From Pusillimonas minor (lineage in GTDB: Bacteria > Pseudomonadota > Gammaproteobacteria > Burkholderiales > Burkholderiaceae_B): a stretch of DNA of 64,000 bases. This document shows, piece by piece, positions 21,473 through 31,203 of the stretch (position 1 is its first letter; the number at the start of each line of letters is the position of its first letter). The notes beneath the pieces were generated by a model that was given only the letters and a program-made list of their open reading frames with translations, ran no database searches and had not been told where the DNA came from. Both the position numbers and the translations under genes were made by a program. The stretch spans positions 405,592 through 469,591 of the forward strand of contig NZ_JACJUU010000002.1 of NCBI RefSeq assembly GCF_014237865.1. The letters are read 5' to 3'.

Positions 21473-22876
21473 ATGCAATCGCGACACTCGTTAGAACTGC
21501 GGCAACACCAGAACCTGGCCCTGACGCCGCAATTGCAGCAGTCGATCAGGTTTCTGCAGTTGTCGGCCCAAGACCTGGAGCAAGAAGTGGCCCAGGCGCT
21601 TGCCGACAATCCGTTGCTGGAGCGCGAGGGGGAGTACGACGCCGATGATAGCGAAGCCCGGGCCGATACGCCATCGGATGAATACGTAGACGATAGCCCG
21701 CTGACGGCGGGGGTTTCGGGCGCAGGGCGCAACGATTTCGACGACGATGGCGGCCCGGATGTGGGGCAGGCCGTCACTTTGCGCGACCATTTGCTGCAGC
21801 AACTGCACGTCACACGGGCGGGCAAACGCGATCAGGCCCTGGTGGAAATTCTGATCGAAGAGCTGGACGAAAATGGCTTGCTGGCGGGGTCGCTGGACGA
21901 CGTGCTGGGGTTGCTGCCCGACGAACTGGCGGTGGACGAAGATGAGTTGCTGGCCGCCCTGCGCCTGTTGCAATCGTTTGACCCGCCAGGCGTCGGGGCA
22001 CGCTCAACGGCCGAGTGCCTGGCTTTGCAGTTGCGCCAGCGCGCCGCGCACGACCCCGACGTCATGGCGTGTGCGATGGCGTTGGTAACGCAGCATCTTG
22101 ATTTGCTGGCCCAGGGCAATGCCGCTCGCCTGGTGGCCGCCCTGGGGTGTTCGCCCGAGGTCTTGCGGCAAGCCCATCAGCTGATTCTCACGCTCGACCC
22201 AAAGCCTGGGCGGGCCTGGTCGCAAAGCGTGGCGGACTATATAGTCCCCGAACTGGTGGTCGTCAGGGGCAAAAAAGGCTGGGAAGCTCGCTTGAACGGT
22301 GCGGCGGTGCCGCGCTTGCGCGTAAACCCGGTCTACGAGCAATGGGTGCGCGAAGACCGCAGCGGGGCAGACCGCTCAGAGATACAGGCCCAATTGCAGC
22401 AGGCGCATGGCCTGGTTAAAAGCGTGGCGCAACGGTTTGAAACTGTCTTGCGAGTGGGGCAGTTTATTGTGCAGCACCAGCAGGCATTTTTTGACAAAGG
22501 GGTGCAGGCCATGCGGCCGTTGGTGTTGCGTGACATCGCCGAGGTTCTCGAACTGCACGAATCTACGGTGTCGCGTACGACGCGTCAAAAGTACATGCAA
22601 ACCCCCTGGGGCGTGTTCGAGCTGAAGTACTTTTTGGGTACCGCCCTGGGCGGTGAAGGCCTGGCGCCGGCAACGTCGGCCACAGCGGTACGCGCCATGA
22701 TCCGCGAGCTTGTGCGAGCCGAGCCGCCCGCCAAGCCGCTGTCTGACGCCAAAATCGCCGAGAAACTGGCTGAGAAAGGGGTCGATGTGGCTCGTCGAAC
22801 GGTGGCTAAATACCGCGAACTTGACGGCATCGATCCTGCATCGGTACGCAAAGCGCGGGCCGGCATGTCGGCCTGA
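21473..22876 (+). CDS. rpoN: RNA polymerase sigma-54 factor
   Basis: Alternative sigma factor for -24/-12 promoters, activated by bacterial enhancer-binding proteins. The 467 residues comprise region I (about 1-50, LELRQHQNLALTPQLQQSI), an acidic region II, the core-binding domain, a helix-turn-helix (LHESTVSRTTRQK) and the C-terminal RpoN box ARRTVAKYRE near 445-454. The ATG at 21473 was chosen because it begins the conserved region I; a GTG further upstream adds 15 unrelated residues. Unlike the usual lptB-rpoN-hpf arrangement, no lpt or hpf gene is adjacent. Confidence 0.94.
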   Translation: MQSRHSLELRQHQNLALTPQLQQSIRFLQLSAQDLEQEVAQALADNPLLEREGEYDADDSEARADTPSDEYVDDSPLTAGVSGAGRNDFDDDGGPDVGQAVTLRDHLLQQLHVTRAGKRDQALVEILIEELDENGLLAGSLDDVLGLLPDELAVDEDELLAALRLLQSFDPPGVGARSTAECLALQLRQRAAHDPDVMACAMALVTQHLDLLAQGNAARLVAALGCSPEVLRQAHQLILTLDPKPGRAWSQSVADYIVPELVVVRGKKGWEARLNGAAVPRLRVNPVYEQWVREDRSGADRSEIQAQLQQAHGLVKSVAQRFETVLRVGQFIVQHQQAFFDKGVQAMRPLVLRDIAEVLELHESTVSRTTRQKYMQTPWGVFELKYFLGTALGGEGLAPATSATAVRAMIRELVRAEPPAKPLSDAKIAEKLAEKGVDVARRTVAKYRELDGIDPASVRKARAGMSA

Positions 22877-22995
22877 CTTAAGCCGGGCTTTTGCGTGGCA
22901 GGTGCGCGGTATGGTCAGATGCACCGGCAAGTGCCAACCAGTATGGCTCGCTGTAACGGGTTACAAAATTATCGGGTTTTGTCGCATTCAGGGTA

Positions 22996-23035
22996 TTGCA
23001 CGCACAAAGAAACTAGATGATAATTGTTCTCATGT
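22996..23035 (+). promoter_or_regulatory. bfd promoter with overlapping Fur-box-like site
   Basis: TTGCAC (22996-23001), a 17-bp spacer and GATAAT (23019-23024) form a good sigma-70 promoter. A stretch beginning GATGATAATTG (23016 onwards) matches the 19-bp Fur consensus at about 11 positions and covers the -10 box. Iron repression through Fur is the usual control of bfd. The predicted start of transcription falls at the ATG itself, implying a leaderless or nearly leaderless message. Confidence 0.55.
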
Positions 23036-23295
23036 TCATTTGTATCTGTAACGCCATCACCGAGCGACAAGTCAAGGCAGCCGTTGCTGCCGGCGCTCAC
23101 AGCATGTCCGACCTGCAAGCACAGCTTGGGGTGGCATCGTGCTGTGGCTGCTGCGCAGACACCGCCGCCGAATACCTGCCCGGGGGCCGTCAGGCATCGC
23201 ACCAAACGGTTCACCCGTTGGGCGACCTGGTCGAACCCGCCGCCAACGATGCGGCACCCGCAGTATTCGTCGAAGTTATCGCCTGCCGGGCCTAA
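23032..23295 (+). CDS. bfd: Bacterioferritin-associated ferredoxin
   Basis: [2Fe-2S] ferredoxin that reduces the heme of bacterioferritin to release stored iron under iron starvation. The 87 residues have the exact Bfd cysteine pattern: C4, C6, C38, C41 (MFICICNAIT and SCCGCC). The C-terminal extension after residue 50 is longer than in E. coli (64 residues). The ATG at 23032 starts the conserved frame; no ribosome site precedes it. Its partner bfr follows 129 nt downstream, probably from its own promoter. Confidence 0.93.
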   Translation: MFICICNAITERQVKAAVAAGAHSMSDLQAQLGVASCCGCCADTAAEYLPGGRQASHQTVHPLGDLVEPAANDAAPAVFVEVIACRA

Positions 23296-23424
23296 TTTCG
23301 CGCTGCGCTCAACATAACAATGCCCCGGCGGTACCCGTCGGGGTGGCTGTTTTCTTCGCGTCCTTAATGAAATTCTCATCATGGCGTGGTAGCCTTTAGG
23401 TCTGCCCTCTCCAGGAGAAAAAAC

Positions 23425-23904
23425 ATGAAAGGCGACGCCACCGTAATCCAGTTTTTAAACAAGCAGCTCAAAAACGAGCTGACCGCCATCAACCAGTACT
23501 TCCTGCATGCCCGTATGCTTAATCATTGGGGCTTCGACAAGCTGGGCAAACACGAATACGACGAGTCTATCGGCGAAATGAAACACGCCGACCGCCTGAT
23601 CGAGCGCATTTTTATGCTCGACGGCCTGCCCAACCTGCAAGACCTGCACAAGCTGCTTATCGGCGAAGACGTTCCCGAATTGCTGGCCTGCGACCTCAAA
23701 CTGGAATCGGGCGCACAAGACACCGTTAAAGAAGCCATTGCGTACTGCGAGTCTGTCCGCGACTACGTCTCGCGCGACCTGTTTCAAGACATTCTTGACG
23801 ACACCGAGGAGCATATCGACTGGCTCGAAACCCAGATCGAACTGATCGACAAGGTCGGCCTGCAAAACTACCTGCAGTCGCAAATGAGCCACGACGCGTC
23901 GTAA
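23425..23904 (+). CDS. bfr: Bacterioferritin
   Basis: Heme-containing ferritin forming a 24-subunit iron-storage shell. The 159 residues contain the ferroxidase ligands E18, E51, H54, E94, E127 and H130 pattern and the heme-ligating M52 (EM at 51-52). A strong ribosome site CCAGGAGAAA precedes ATG 23425. A short AT-rich stretch TAATGAAATTCTCATCATGG (about 23366-23385) resembles a degenerate Fur site. It is functionally paired with bfd upstream. Confidence 0.95.
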   Translation: MKGDATVIQFLNKQLKNELTAINQYFLHARMLNHWGFDKLGKHEYDESIGEMKHADRLIERIFMLDGLPNLQDLHKLLIGEDVPELLACDLKLESGAQDTVKEAIAYCESVRDYVSRDLFQDILDDTEEHIDWLETQIELIDKVGLQNYLQSQMSHDAS

Positions 23905-23992
23905 TCAATGTTCCGGGCCATCGTGCGGTAGTCCGCGTTGGCCAAGTCAGGCAGTGTTTGGCGCCACAACAAAACCGCTCTGCCATCTCGTT

Positions 23993-24023
23993 AAAAAGCC
24001 GCCTTCAACCGGGCGGCTTTTTT
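23993..24023 (+). terminator. Rho-independent terminator after bfr
   Basis: AAAAAGCCGCC and GGCGGCTTTTT arms with an eight-base loop and a run of six T on the plus strand form a textbook terminator about 90 nt after the bfr stop. Confidence 0.9.
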
Positions 24024-24137
24024 GTTTGTCGTGTGCATCATGGGCTGCAGGCACAATCGGGTGGCGCCCTGTAAGAAATGTCTCTGGATAATGATCATTG
24101 AGAGCACCAATGGTCGGACCAGCCGTTGCGTCTTTTG

Positions 24138-24809
24138 TTAAAAGTTTTTGGCCGGGCAGTCTTCGACTTTGCCCCAGGCGTTATTGGGGGTGCAGTATTT
24201 GTTGCGCGCCGCCCAGGCGCAACTGGGGCGGTCAAAAAAGCTTTGCGCGTTGCAGGCTTGCAAGTCGGTGCGCAGTTGCGCCAGCCAGGCCGACGGGTGT
24301 TGCCCTTGCTGGGCAGGTACGCCGCCGGCATTGTCTGGTGTGGGCGCAGGGGGCTGGTCGGGCATGTCGACGGGTTGCAGCGGCGCATTGGGTTGCCCGC
24401 CCTGTTTGCCCATAGAAGAAATCAGGTCGCCGACATCGGCGATACCCATCAGACGCCCGCTTTCGAGGGCGGCAATTTGCTCGGCCTCGGCCATGGTGAT
24501 GCGCGTTGTGGCAATAGAAATAACGTTAGAGGCCAGCAAGCTTGTGGGGTTTTCGTTGACGACTTCCCAGGTGACAGGTTCGAACGGTTCGGGGATAGCC
24601 AGCCGGCCATTGACCAACGGCTGCGGGGGTTGTGCAGAAAACGGTTGGCCGTCGGCGTCGAGCACCGGTACAGGCGCGATTTCGGGGCGGCCGGGTGCGG
24701 CTGATGCCAGGGGGCCATTGGCGACCAACCATTCGCCCAGACGCAAGCCGCTCCAGGCAGAGGCAGCCATAAAAAGGGCCAAAACGGCAAAAATCACACG
24801 CCAGGACAT
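24138..24809 (-). CDS. Hypothetical secreted or anchored protein with C-terminal cysteine motif
   Basis: A 223-residue protein that I do not recognise. The N-terminus is a signal peptide or membrane anchor (VIFAVLALFMAASAWSGL). The middle is Pro/Gln-rich, and the last 45 residues hold four cysteines in NACNAQ-type spacing (C..., SCAWAARNKYC, DC) suggesting disulfides in the periplasm. It is followed by bfr's convergent terminator and preceded, on the same strand, by prfC some 100 nt away. It is probably lineage-specific to Alcaligenaceae. Confidence 0.6.
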   Translation of the reverse strand: MSWRVIFAVLALFMAASAWSGLRLGEWLVANGPLASAAPGRPEIAPVPVLDADGQPFSAQPPQPLVNGRLAIPEPFEPVTWEVVNENPTSLLASNVISIATTRITMAEAEQIAALESGRLMGIADVGDLISSMGKQGGQPNAPLQPVDMPDQPPAPTPDNAGGVPAQQGQHPSAWLAQLRTDLQACNAQSFFDRPSCAWAARNKYCTPNNAWGKVEDCPAKNF

Positions 24810-24910
24810 CCGAAACCTTGGTAGCTGAAGTTATCCGAAGTATAAAACGTTCGCTTCTAACCGAACGTGAACACATCTATTCAAACGTAAAAACAGGCTG
24901 AAAATTTGAA

Positions 24911-26518
24911 CTACTTTGTAAACACCTGGCCGCCATGCTCGCGCATGGTGTGGAAGGTGATGTCGGGGTAGAGCTCTTGTACCACGCGCAATTGCGCTTG
25001 TGACGACGCCAGAAATGCCGGGGCCTCGACCACGTCGTAGGCAATATTGGCGGCGTTGCTGTCGATGAATTTCTGCAACGTTTTGGCATCGCCGGCGGTA
25101 ATCCAGCGCGCCAGACTGTAGCGTGACGACATCATCCGGGCCTCGACGCCATACTCGGTTTTGAGCCGATGAGCCACGACCTCGAACTGCAACTGGCCTA
25201 CTGCACCCAGCAGCAAGGCGCCGCCTGCGGCAATGGGCCGGAACACCTGAATGGCACCCTCTTCGCCCAGTTGGGTCAGGCCAGTGCGCAATTGCTTGGT
25301 ACGCAAAGGGTCTTTGACTTCAACGGCTTGAAAGAGTTCGGGGGCAAAGAAGGGCAGCCCGGTAAATTGCAGGTTTTCGCCTTCGGTCAGTACGTCGCCC
25401 AGGTGCAGCACGCCGTGGTTGGGGATACCGATAACGTCGCCGGCGTACGCCTGTTCGACCAGTTCACGCCGTTGCGATAAAAAAGACACCACGTTGTTGG
25501 GGCGAATTTCTTTGCCGGTGCGCGAAACCTTAAGCCGCATCCCCCGGTTGAATTCGCCCGAGCTGACGCGCACAAACGCCACGCGGTCGCGGTGGGCCGG
25601 GTCCATATTGGCCTGCACCTTGAACACGACACCGCTGAATTTGGGCTCGTCGGGCTGCACCAGGCGTTGTACGGCCTCGCGCGGGCCGGGTGGCGGCGCC
25701 AGGTCGACCAGGGCGTCCAGTACTTCTTGTACGCCGAAATTATTGATGGCCGAGCCGAAGAATACCGGGGTTTGTTTGCCGGCCAGAAAGGCGGCGTGGT
25801 CGAATTCGGGCGCGGCCGCTTCGATCAGTTCGATCTCGTCGTTTGCTTTGGCAAAGGCATCGCCAAAGCGCTGGGCGATTTCCGGGTTGTTGCGCCCTTC
25901 GATCAGGTCATCGTCGTCGCTGCGGCGCTCTTGCCCGGCGCGAAACACCCGCATGCGGTCGCGGCGGATGTCGAACACCCCGCCAAACGAACGGCCCATG
26001 CCCACCGGCCACGAAAACGGCACGGCATCCATGCCCAGGTGCGCTTCGATCTCGGACAGCAGATTCAGCGGCTCCTGGACTTCGCGGTCGAGCTTGTTGA
26101 TAAACGTGATGATGGGCGTGTTGCGCGCCCGGCAAACTTGCAGCAGGCGGATGGTTTGGGGCTCAACGCCGTTGGCCGCGTCAATCACCATCAACGCCGC
26201 ATCAACCGCCGTCAGCACGCGGTAGGTATCTTCCGAGAAGTCTTGGTGCCCTGGGGTGTCGAGCAGGTTGATCACGCAATCGCGGTATTCCATTTGCATG
26301 ACTGACGACGCCACCGAAATGCCCCGCTGCTTTTCAATTTCCATCCAGTCGGATGACGCATGGCGGCTGGCCTTGCGGGCCTTGACGCTACCGGCGATTT
26401 GAATCGCGCCCGCGAACAGCAGCAGTTTTTCGGTGAGCGTGGTTTTACCCGCGTCGGGGTGGGAAATAATCGCAAAGGTGCGCCGACGGGCGACTTCGGA
26501 GGCAATAAGGGATGACAT
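24911..26518 (-). CDS. prfC: Peptide chain release factor 3
   Basis: Translational GTPase that recycles RF1/RF2 from the ribosome after termination. The 535 residues begin MSSLIASEVARRRTFA with the P-loop SHPDAGKTT near 19-27, the G3 DTPGHQDFSEDTYR, G4 NKLD and typical RF3 C-terminal domains. The ATG at 26516-26518 gives the family N-terminus; 17 extra upstream codons in frame are not conserved. It is a monocistronic housekeeping gene. Confidence 0.96.
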   Translation of the reverse strand: MSSLIASEVARRRTFAIISHPDAGKTTLTEKLLLFAGAIQIAGSVKARKASRHASSDWMEIEKQRGISVASSVMQMEYRDCVINLLDTPGHQDFSEDTYRVLTAVDAALMVIDAANGVEPQTIRLLQVCRARNTPIITFINKLDREVQEPLNLLSEIEAHLGMDAVPFSWPVGMGRSFGGVFDIRRDRMRVFRAGQERRSDDDDLIEGRNNPEIAQRFGDAFAKANDEIELIEAAAPEFDHAAFLAGKQTPVFFGSAINNFGVQEVLDALVDLAPPPGPREAVQRLVQPDEPKFSGVVFKVQANMDPAHRDRVAFVRVSSGEFNRGMRLKVSRTGKEIRPNNVVSFLSQRRELVEQAYAGDVIGIPNHGVLHLGDVLTEGENLQFTGLPFFAPELFQAVEVKDPLRTKQLRTGLTQLGEEGAIQVFRPIAAGGALLLGAVGQLQFEVVAHRLKTEYGVEARMMSSRYSLARWITAGDAKTLQKFIDSNAANIAYDVVEAPAFLASSQAQLRVVQELYPDITFHTMREHGGQVFTK

Positions 26519-26598
26519 GAATGAGTGAGTGCGGTTGAGCGCCGTCGCGCCAGGCGACGGCATGGGCAAAGCAAGCCCCCATTGTAGCCGGGGTTTGC

Positions 26599-29331
26599 TT
26601 AGCCCAGCGCCTTGCGAAGCTTGGCAGCCAAATCGCTACGCCGGTAGGGTTTGGCCAAAAGGTGTACACCCTGGTCTAAGCGCCCATGGTGAACAATGGC
26701 GTTTTCGGTGTAACCCGACGTATACAGCACCTTCAGTTGCGGGCGCAGGGCCATGGCCTGATCGGCCAATTGGCGGCCATTCATGCCGCCTGGCATAACC
26801 ACGTCGGTAAACAGCAGGTCGATATCGTTATGGCGTTTGATCAGGTCTAGTGCCACCTGGCCGCTGGCCGCTTCGGTGACGCGGTAACCCAGGCCTTTAA
26901 GCTGGGTGACCACATGCGTGCGGACCAGGTCGTCGTCTTCGACCACCAAAATATGTTCGTGGCCGGGTACTACCGCGCGGGCAGGTTCGAAGGCGTCGTC
27001 AATGCCTGTTGGGTTGGCGCGGGGGAAGTACAGCCGGATGGTCGTGCCCTCGCCAATTTCCGAATAAATTTTGATGTGCCCGCCGGACTGTTTTACAAAC
27101 CCGTACACCATCGACAACCCAAGCCCGCTGCCCTTGCCGGCGGGCTTGGTGGTGTAGAACGGCTCGAAAGCTTTGGCGATCACCTCGGCGGGCATGCCGG
27201 TGCCCGTGTCCGACACTGAAATCATGACATACTGGCCGGGTTTGACGTCGGGGTGACTTTCGGCGTAGGCGTCGTCAAGGCGGGCGTTGGCGGTTTCGAT
27301 GGTTAGTTTGCCGCCGCCGGGCATGGCGTCGCGCGCATTAATGGCCATGTTCAAAATGGCCGATTCGAGCTGGCTGGGGTCTACCTCGGCCGGCCACACG
27401 CCGCCGCCCCGCACCAGTTCAATATCAATGTCTTCGTTCAGGGCGCGTCGAAGCAGGCCTTCGATGCCGCTGACCAGCTTGTTGGTGTCGATGACTTTGG
27501 GTTCCAGCGCCTGGCGTCGTGCAAAGGCCAGCAGCCGGTTGGTCAGCTCCGCGCCGCGTTCGGCCGCGCTGGCCGACATTTCGGCAAACAGCCGCAACGA
27601 CGGCTGGTCGTCAAGCGACTCTTTAAGCAGTTCGGCGTTACCCAGAATAACGGTCAGCAGGTTGTTGAAATCGTGCGCAATGCCGCCGGTCAGTTGGCCG
27701 ATGGCCTCCATTTTTTGTGACTGGTTCAGGCGTTCGGCCATTTCCCGCCGTTCGGTGACGTCGCGGAAGTACACCGCCAGGCCCTCGGAGCTGGGGTAGG
27801 CGTTGATCTCGAACCAGGTGTTTAGAGGAGCGAAATACAGTGAAAATTCGACCGCCGTATCGTCGGCAATGGCTTTTTCGTATTCGGTCTTGATGATGGA
27901 TTCGGCCGCTTCGGGGAAGGCCGCCCATAGATTGCGCCCGATCAGGTCGTCATAATTGCGCCGCAGCAGGCGCTCGCCTTCGGCGTTGATATAAGAAAAA
28001 CACCACTGCTTGTCGAGCAGGTAAAACGCGTCGCTCATGCTGTCGAGCGTTTGCGCCAGGCGCTGGGCCAGCATGAGCGACTGCTGACGCGCCTGAACGT
28101 CGGCGGTGATGTCTTGAACAACGCCGTTCAGCAACCGCCCGTCGGGTGTGATGGTCAGTTCGGCGACGCCGCGTATATAGATGATTTTGCCGTCGGGCCG
28201 CACGATACGGTGGTTGAGTTCGAACATGGGCAAGGGGTTGCGCATGTACTCGGCCACGTAGGCCTCGAACGCAGAGCGATCGCCCGGGTGAATGAGGGCG
28301 GTGTAGGCCTCGACCGAGTGACCAAACCCGGCAGGCGTTTGCCCGAACATGGTGTAAATGTTGTCGGACCAGACAATTTCATTGGTGTCGATGTTGAGTC
28401 GCCAGATGCCCAGCCCCAGCAGACGTTGCGCCATGCGCAAATTGGCTTCGTACTCTGACAGCCGTGCGTTGGTTTCTTTCAGTTCGCGCGATCGCACCAA
28501 GATGTCGGTAGCCAGTTGCTTGTTGTGGCTCTCGATCAAGTGAGCGTTGGCGGCGCCCATATCGCCATCGTTATGGCTTTCGGCCAGCCTTACAAACTCG
28601 GTGACGTCTTCAACGCGATGAACAATATAGGCGACATTGCCTTCGTATCCGAAAATAGGGCTGTTGACGGTGCTCCAGAAGCGCTCTTCAAACCCGCCAC
28701 CCAGTTCGGGCGGGCGAGGAATGGGGTAGCGCTGTACCGCCATACTGTCGGTATGGCGGCTTTCTACCACGCGGGTCAGTGAGCGTTGAAGAGCGGTGAC
28801 GCCGTCGAGGTCCGTGTCGTTCGGGTCGGCCGGGAAGGCCTCGAACAAGTGGCGGCCTTTGATCTCTTCGCGCTTTCGCATGGTGGCCGCAAGGTATTCG
28901 TCGCTGGCCGACACGATGGAAAGGTCGTTGGCATCGATAACCATGAATTTGCCGGGTAGCGCCTCGACGAAGGTTTGCAGGTGAGTGTTGGCGGTAACGT
29001 TGCGAATGACGACCAGCCGAGCCTGCGTGCCGTGGTAGACCAGGGGTTGCGACAGGACGTCGGCATATATAATTTTGCCGGCCTTGGTGCGGTGGCGCCA
29101 CATATTGCCGGTGCCGCGCTGCCCTGCAACCTGCTTGACCATTGCCAGCAGGCGGGGCACGTCTTCGGGCGGCCGTATGGCCGCAATCGTCATGTTCAGG
29201 AACTCTTCGTGCGTGTAGCCATACACTTCAGAGGCCGCGCGATTGGCCGCCAGGATGCGCAGGCTATCGGGCTCGTAGACGAGCATCGGGTCGGGGTGGT
29301 TCTCGAAAAAGAAACCGATTTCTTCAGGCAT
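26599..29331 (-). CDS. Hybrid sensor histidine kinase with four PAS-like domains and receiver
   Basis: Soluble sensor kinase of 910 residues, no transmembrane segment. Four PAS-type domains lie at about 1-118, 121-250, 300-412 and 420-528, with a short coiled region at 255-297. The dimerisation/phosphoacceptor site is H553 in GGIAHDFNNLLTVI. The ATPase domain follows (N box DAMPGGG, G box GTGMPAE and GKGSGLGLSMVYGF). A C-terminal receiver has phosphorylatable D843 (TDVVMPGG) and conserved K894. The DFNNL H-box and 'blue-light/PAS' layout are those of HWE-distant HisKA kinases often sensing redox or light. No cognate regulator is adjacent. Confidence 0.92.
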   Translation of the reverse strand: MPEEIGFFFENHPDPMLVYEPDSLRILAANRAASEVYGYTHEEFLNMTIAAIRPPEDVPRLLAMVKQVAGQRGTGNMWRHRTKAGKIIYADVLSQPLVYHGTQARLVVIRNVTANTHLQTFVEALPGKFMVIDANDLSIVSASDEYLAATMRKREEIKGRHLFEAFPADPNDTDLDGVTALQRSLTRVVESRHTDSMAVQRYPIPRPPELGGGFEERFWSTVNSPIFGYEGNVAYIVHRVEDVTEFVRLAESHNDGDMGAANAHLIESHNKQLATDILVRSRELKETNARLSEYEANLRMAQRLLGLGIWRLNIDTNEIVWSDNIYTMFGQTPAGFGHSVEAYTALIHPGDRSAFEAYVAEYMRNPLPMFELNHRIVRPDGKIIYIRGVAELTITPDGRLLNGVVQDITADVQARQQSLMLAQRLAQTLDSMSDAFYLLDKQWCFSYINAEGERLLRRNYDDLIGRNLWAAFPEAAESIIKTEYEKAIADDTAVEFSLYFAPLNTWFEINAYPSSEGLAVYFRDVTERREMAERLNQSQKMEAIGQLTGGIAHDFNNLLTVILGNAELLKESLDDQPSLRLFAEMSASAAERGAELTNRLLAFARRQALEPKVIDTNKLVSGIEGLLRRALNEDIDIELVRGGGVWPAEVDPSQLESAILNMAINARDAMPGGGKLTIETANARLDDAYAESHPDVKPGQYVMISVSDTGTGMPAEVIAKAFEPFYTTKPAGKGSGLGLSMVYGFVKQSGGHIKIYSEIGEGTTIRLYFPRANPTGIDDAFEPARAVVPGHEHILVVEDDDLVRTHVVTQLKGLGYRVTEAASGQVALDLIKRHNDIDLLFTDVVMPGGMNGRQLADQAMALRPQLKVLYTSGYTENAIVHHGRLDQGVHLLAKPYRRSDLAAKLRKALG

Positions 29332-29447
29332 GCTGCGGCCCCGGTGAAAGACAGAAAGTGAAAACAGGTGTTACTGATTCTATCACCGCAACTCGCCCCG
29401 TAAAGCGCGTGCAGATTGGGTCTTTCCCTGATGCATGGCGCTATACG

Positions 29448-29499
29448 CATGAAGGGCGCATTGGGCAGTGCACGTGGCCTGCTTAATGCGCCCTTCATG
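29448..29499. terminator. 15-bp perfect stem-loop downstream of the helicase gene
   Basis: Perfect arms CATGAAGGGCGCATT (29448-29462) and its complement (29485-29499) enclose a 22-nt loop. TTTTT follows on the plus strand, AAAAA precedes on the minus strand. It may be a terminator remnant or a 3' stabilising structure. Confidence 0.45.
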
Positions 29500-29522
29500 T
29501 TTTTAAGGATGCCAACGCTGCA

Positions 29523-29548
29523 GTTAACCGTTGATGACAACGGTTAAC
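29523..29548. terminator. 10-bp perfect hairpin at the rhlE 3' end
   Basis: Arms GTTAACCGTT and AACGGTTAAC with a six-base loop lie 24 nt past the helicase stop. There is no U-run, so Rho-independent termination is uncertain. Confidence 0.4.
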
Positions 29549-29571
29549 AAACAGTGCATCGCTACCGGATA

Positions 29572-30978
29572 CTAGCTGCCCGAGCGGGCTGTGCTGAAAC
29601 CGGCGTCGCCCGAACGGTGTGGCCGGCCAGTGTTAGACCGGTTCCCGCCATTGCCTGCAGGCCGCCCTGCGCCGCTGCGGGCGTTGGCGCCGGGTCGTCC
29701 ACTGCCGCTACGACCGTTGCCCGAGCGGTCGCCGCCGGGCCGGCCGCTGCCTTCTGGGCGGCTGCCGCCGTGGCGCCGGCCTTGTGTCGGGCGAGGCGGG
29801 CGCTCGGGGGTGGTGTCGGGCTTGACCATGCTGGGCGTCCAGCCGTCAATAGTCGTGCGTTCGATCGGGCGGCGGATCAGTTTTTCAATGGCCGTCAGCA
29901 GTTTGATTTCGGTTTTGTCTACCAGCGACAACGCCGAGCCTTCGCTGCCCGCACGGCCGGTACGACCAATGCGGTGAACGTAGTCTTCGGGCACGTTGGG
30001 CAGCTCAAAGTTGACCACATGTGGCAGGCTGTCAATATCGATGCCGCGCGCAGCGATATCGGTGGCTACCAACACGGCGACTTTGCCGTCTTTGAAGCCG
30101 GCCAGCGCGCGGGTACGGGCGGCCTGGCTTTTGTTGCCATGAATAGCGGCTGCCGACAGCCCGTCTTTGACGAGTTTCTCGGCCAGGCGGTTGGCGCCGT
30201 GCTTCGTGCGCGTAAACACCAGCACCTGATGCCAGCCGCTTTCGCGGATGATGTGGCTGAGCAGGTCGCGCTTGTGCGATTGTTCGGTGAGCACGACGCT
30301 TTGGTCAACCAGTTCAGACGCGGTGTTGCGGCGCGCCACAGAGATTTCCTGGGGGTCGTTCAGCACGCCTTTGGCCAATTCGCGGATTTCGTCAGAGAAC
30401 GTGGCCGAGAACAGCAGGTTCTGGCGCGTTTTAGGCAGCAACGCCAGAATACGGCGAATGTCGCGAATGAAGCCCATGTCGAGCATGCGGTCGGCTTCGT
30501 CCAGCACCAGAATTTCAACACCGGAAAGGTCGATGGTTTTTTGCTGGGCGTGGTCAAGCAGGCGGCCGGGCGTCGCTACCAGGATATCGACAGGTTTGCG
30601 CAAAGCCGAGATTTGCGGGTTGATATTGACACCGCCAAACATCACCATAGAGCGCAGCGAGGTGTGCTTGCCATAGACCTGTACCGACTCTTCAACCTGG
30701 GCGGTAAGCTCGCGGGTTGGGGTAAGAATCAGGCAACGGGGGCGCCCGGCCTTCATGCTGGCCAACGGCTTGTTTAACAGCCGGTGCAAAATGGGCAGCG
30801 TAAAGCCGGCGGTTTTACCGGTACCGGTTTGCGCGGCGGCCAGTAAGTCGCCGCCTTTCATAACTTGCGGTATGGCCTGGGCCTGGATGGGGGTGGGTGC
30901 GGTATAACCGGTATCGTTAACAGCACGCAAAAGGGGTTCGGCCAACCCAAGGTCGGCAAAATTTATAGTGGTAGACAA
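29572..30978 (-). CDS. rhlE: DEAD-box RNA helicase, RhlE type
   Basis: ATP-dependent RNA helicase acting in ribosome assembly or RNA turnover. The 468 residues carry the Q motif ([10 protein letters not shown]), Walker [14 protein letters not shown] box [15 protein letters not shown], and [10 protein letters not shown]; the last 80 residues are a Gly/Arg/Ser-rich RNA-binding tail. The start is TTG at 30976-30978: the family N-terminus begins there ([11 protein letters not shown]), a GGAG site lies eight bases upstream, and no in-frame ATG fits. The message is divergent from lemA across about 225 nt. Confidence 0.92.
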   Translation of the reverse strand: MSTTINFADLGLAEPLLRAVNDTGYTAPTPIQAQAIPQVMKGGDLLAAAQTGTGKTAGFTLPILHRLLNKPLASMKAGRPRCLILTPTRELTAQVEESVQVYGKHTSLRSMVMFGGVNINPQISALRKPVDILVATPGRLLDHAQQKTIDLSGVEILVLDEADRMLDMGFIRDIRRILALLPKTRQNLLFSATFSDEIRELAKGVLNDPQEISVARRNTASELVDQSVVLTEQSHKRDLLSHIIRESGWHQVLVFTRTKHGANRLAEKLVKDGLSAAAIHGNKSQAARTRALAGFKDGKVAVLVATDIAARGIDIDSLPHVVNFELPNVPEDYVHRIGRTGRAGSEGSALSLVDKTEIKLLTAIEKLIRRPIERTTIDGWTPSMVKPDTTPERPPRPTQGRRHGGSRPEGSGRPGGDRSGNGRSGSGRPGANARSGAGRPAGNGGNRSNTGRPHRSGDAGFSTARSGS

Positions 30979-31203
30979 AAGAAGGGCTCCGGCGACAGCC
31001 TTGTCGTGAACGACACCAGTCTGGGCGGACGAGAAAACGGCCTGCAAAAGGCGGCCGATAAATGAGCACCGGGCCGGCTGGCCGGGTGCGGCGGGCATGT
31101 TGTGCCGCGCAACCTGCACGGTGACTGGCTCGTCGTGCAGGCCCGTATTGTAGCCCATATATAGGTTAAGCTTTTATTTTTGCAGCACTTAAGGACGCCA
31201 CCC

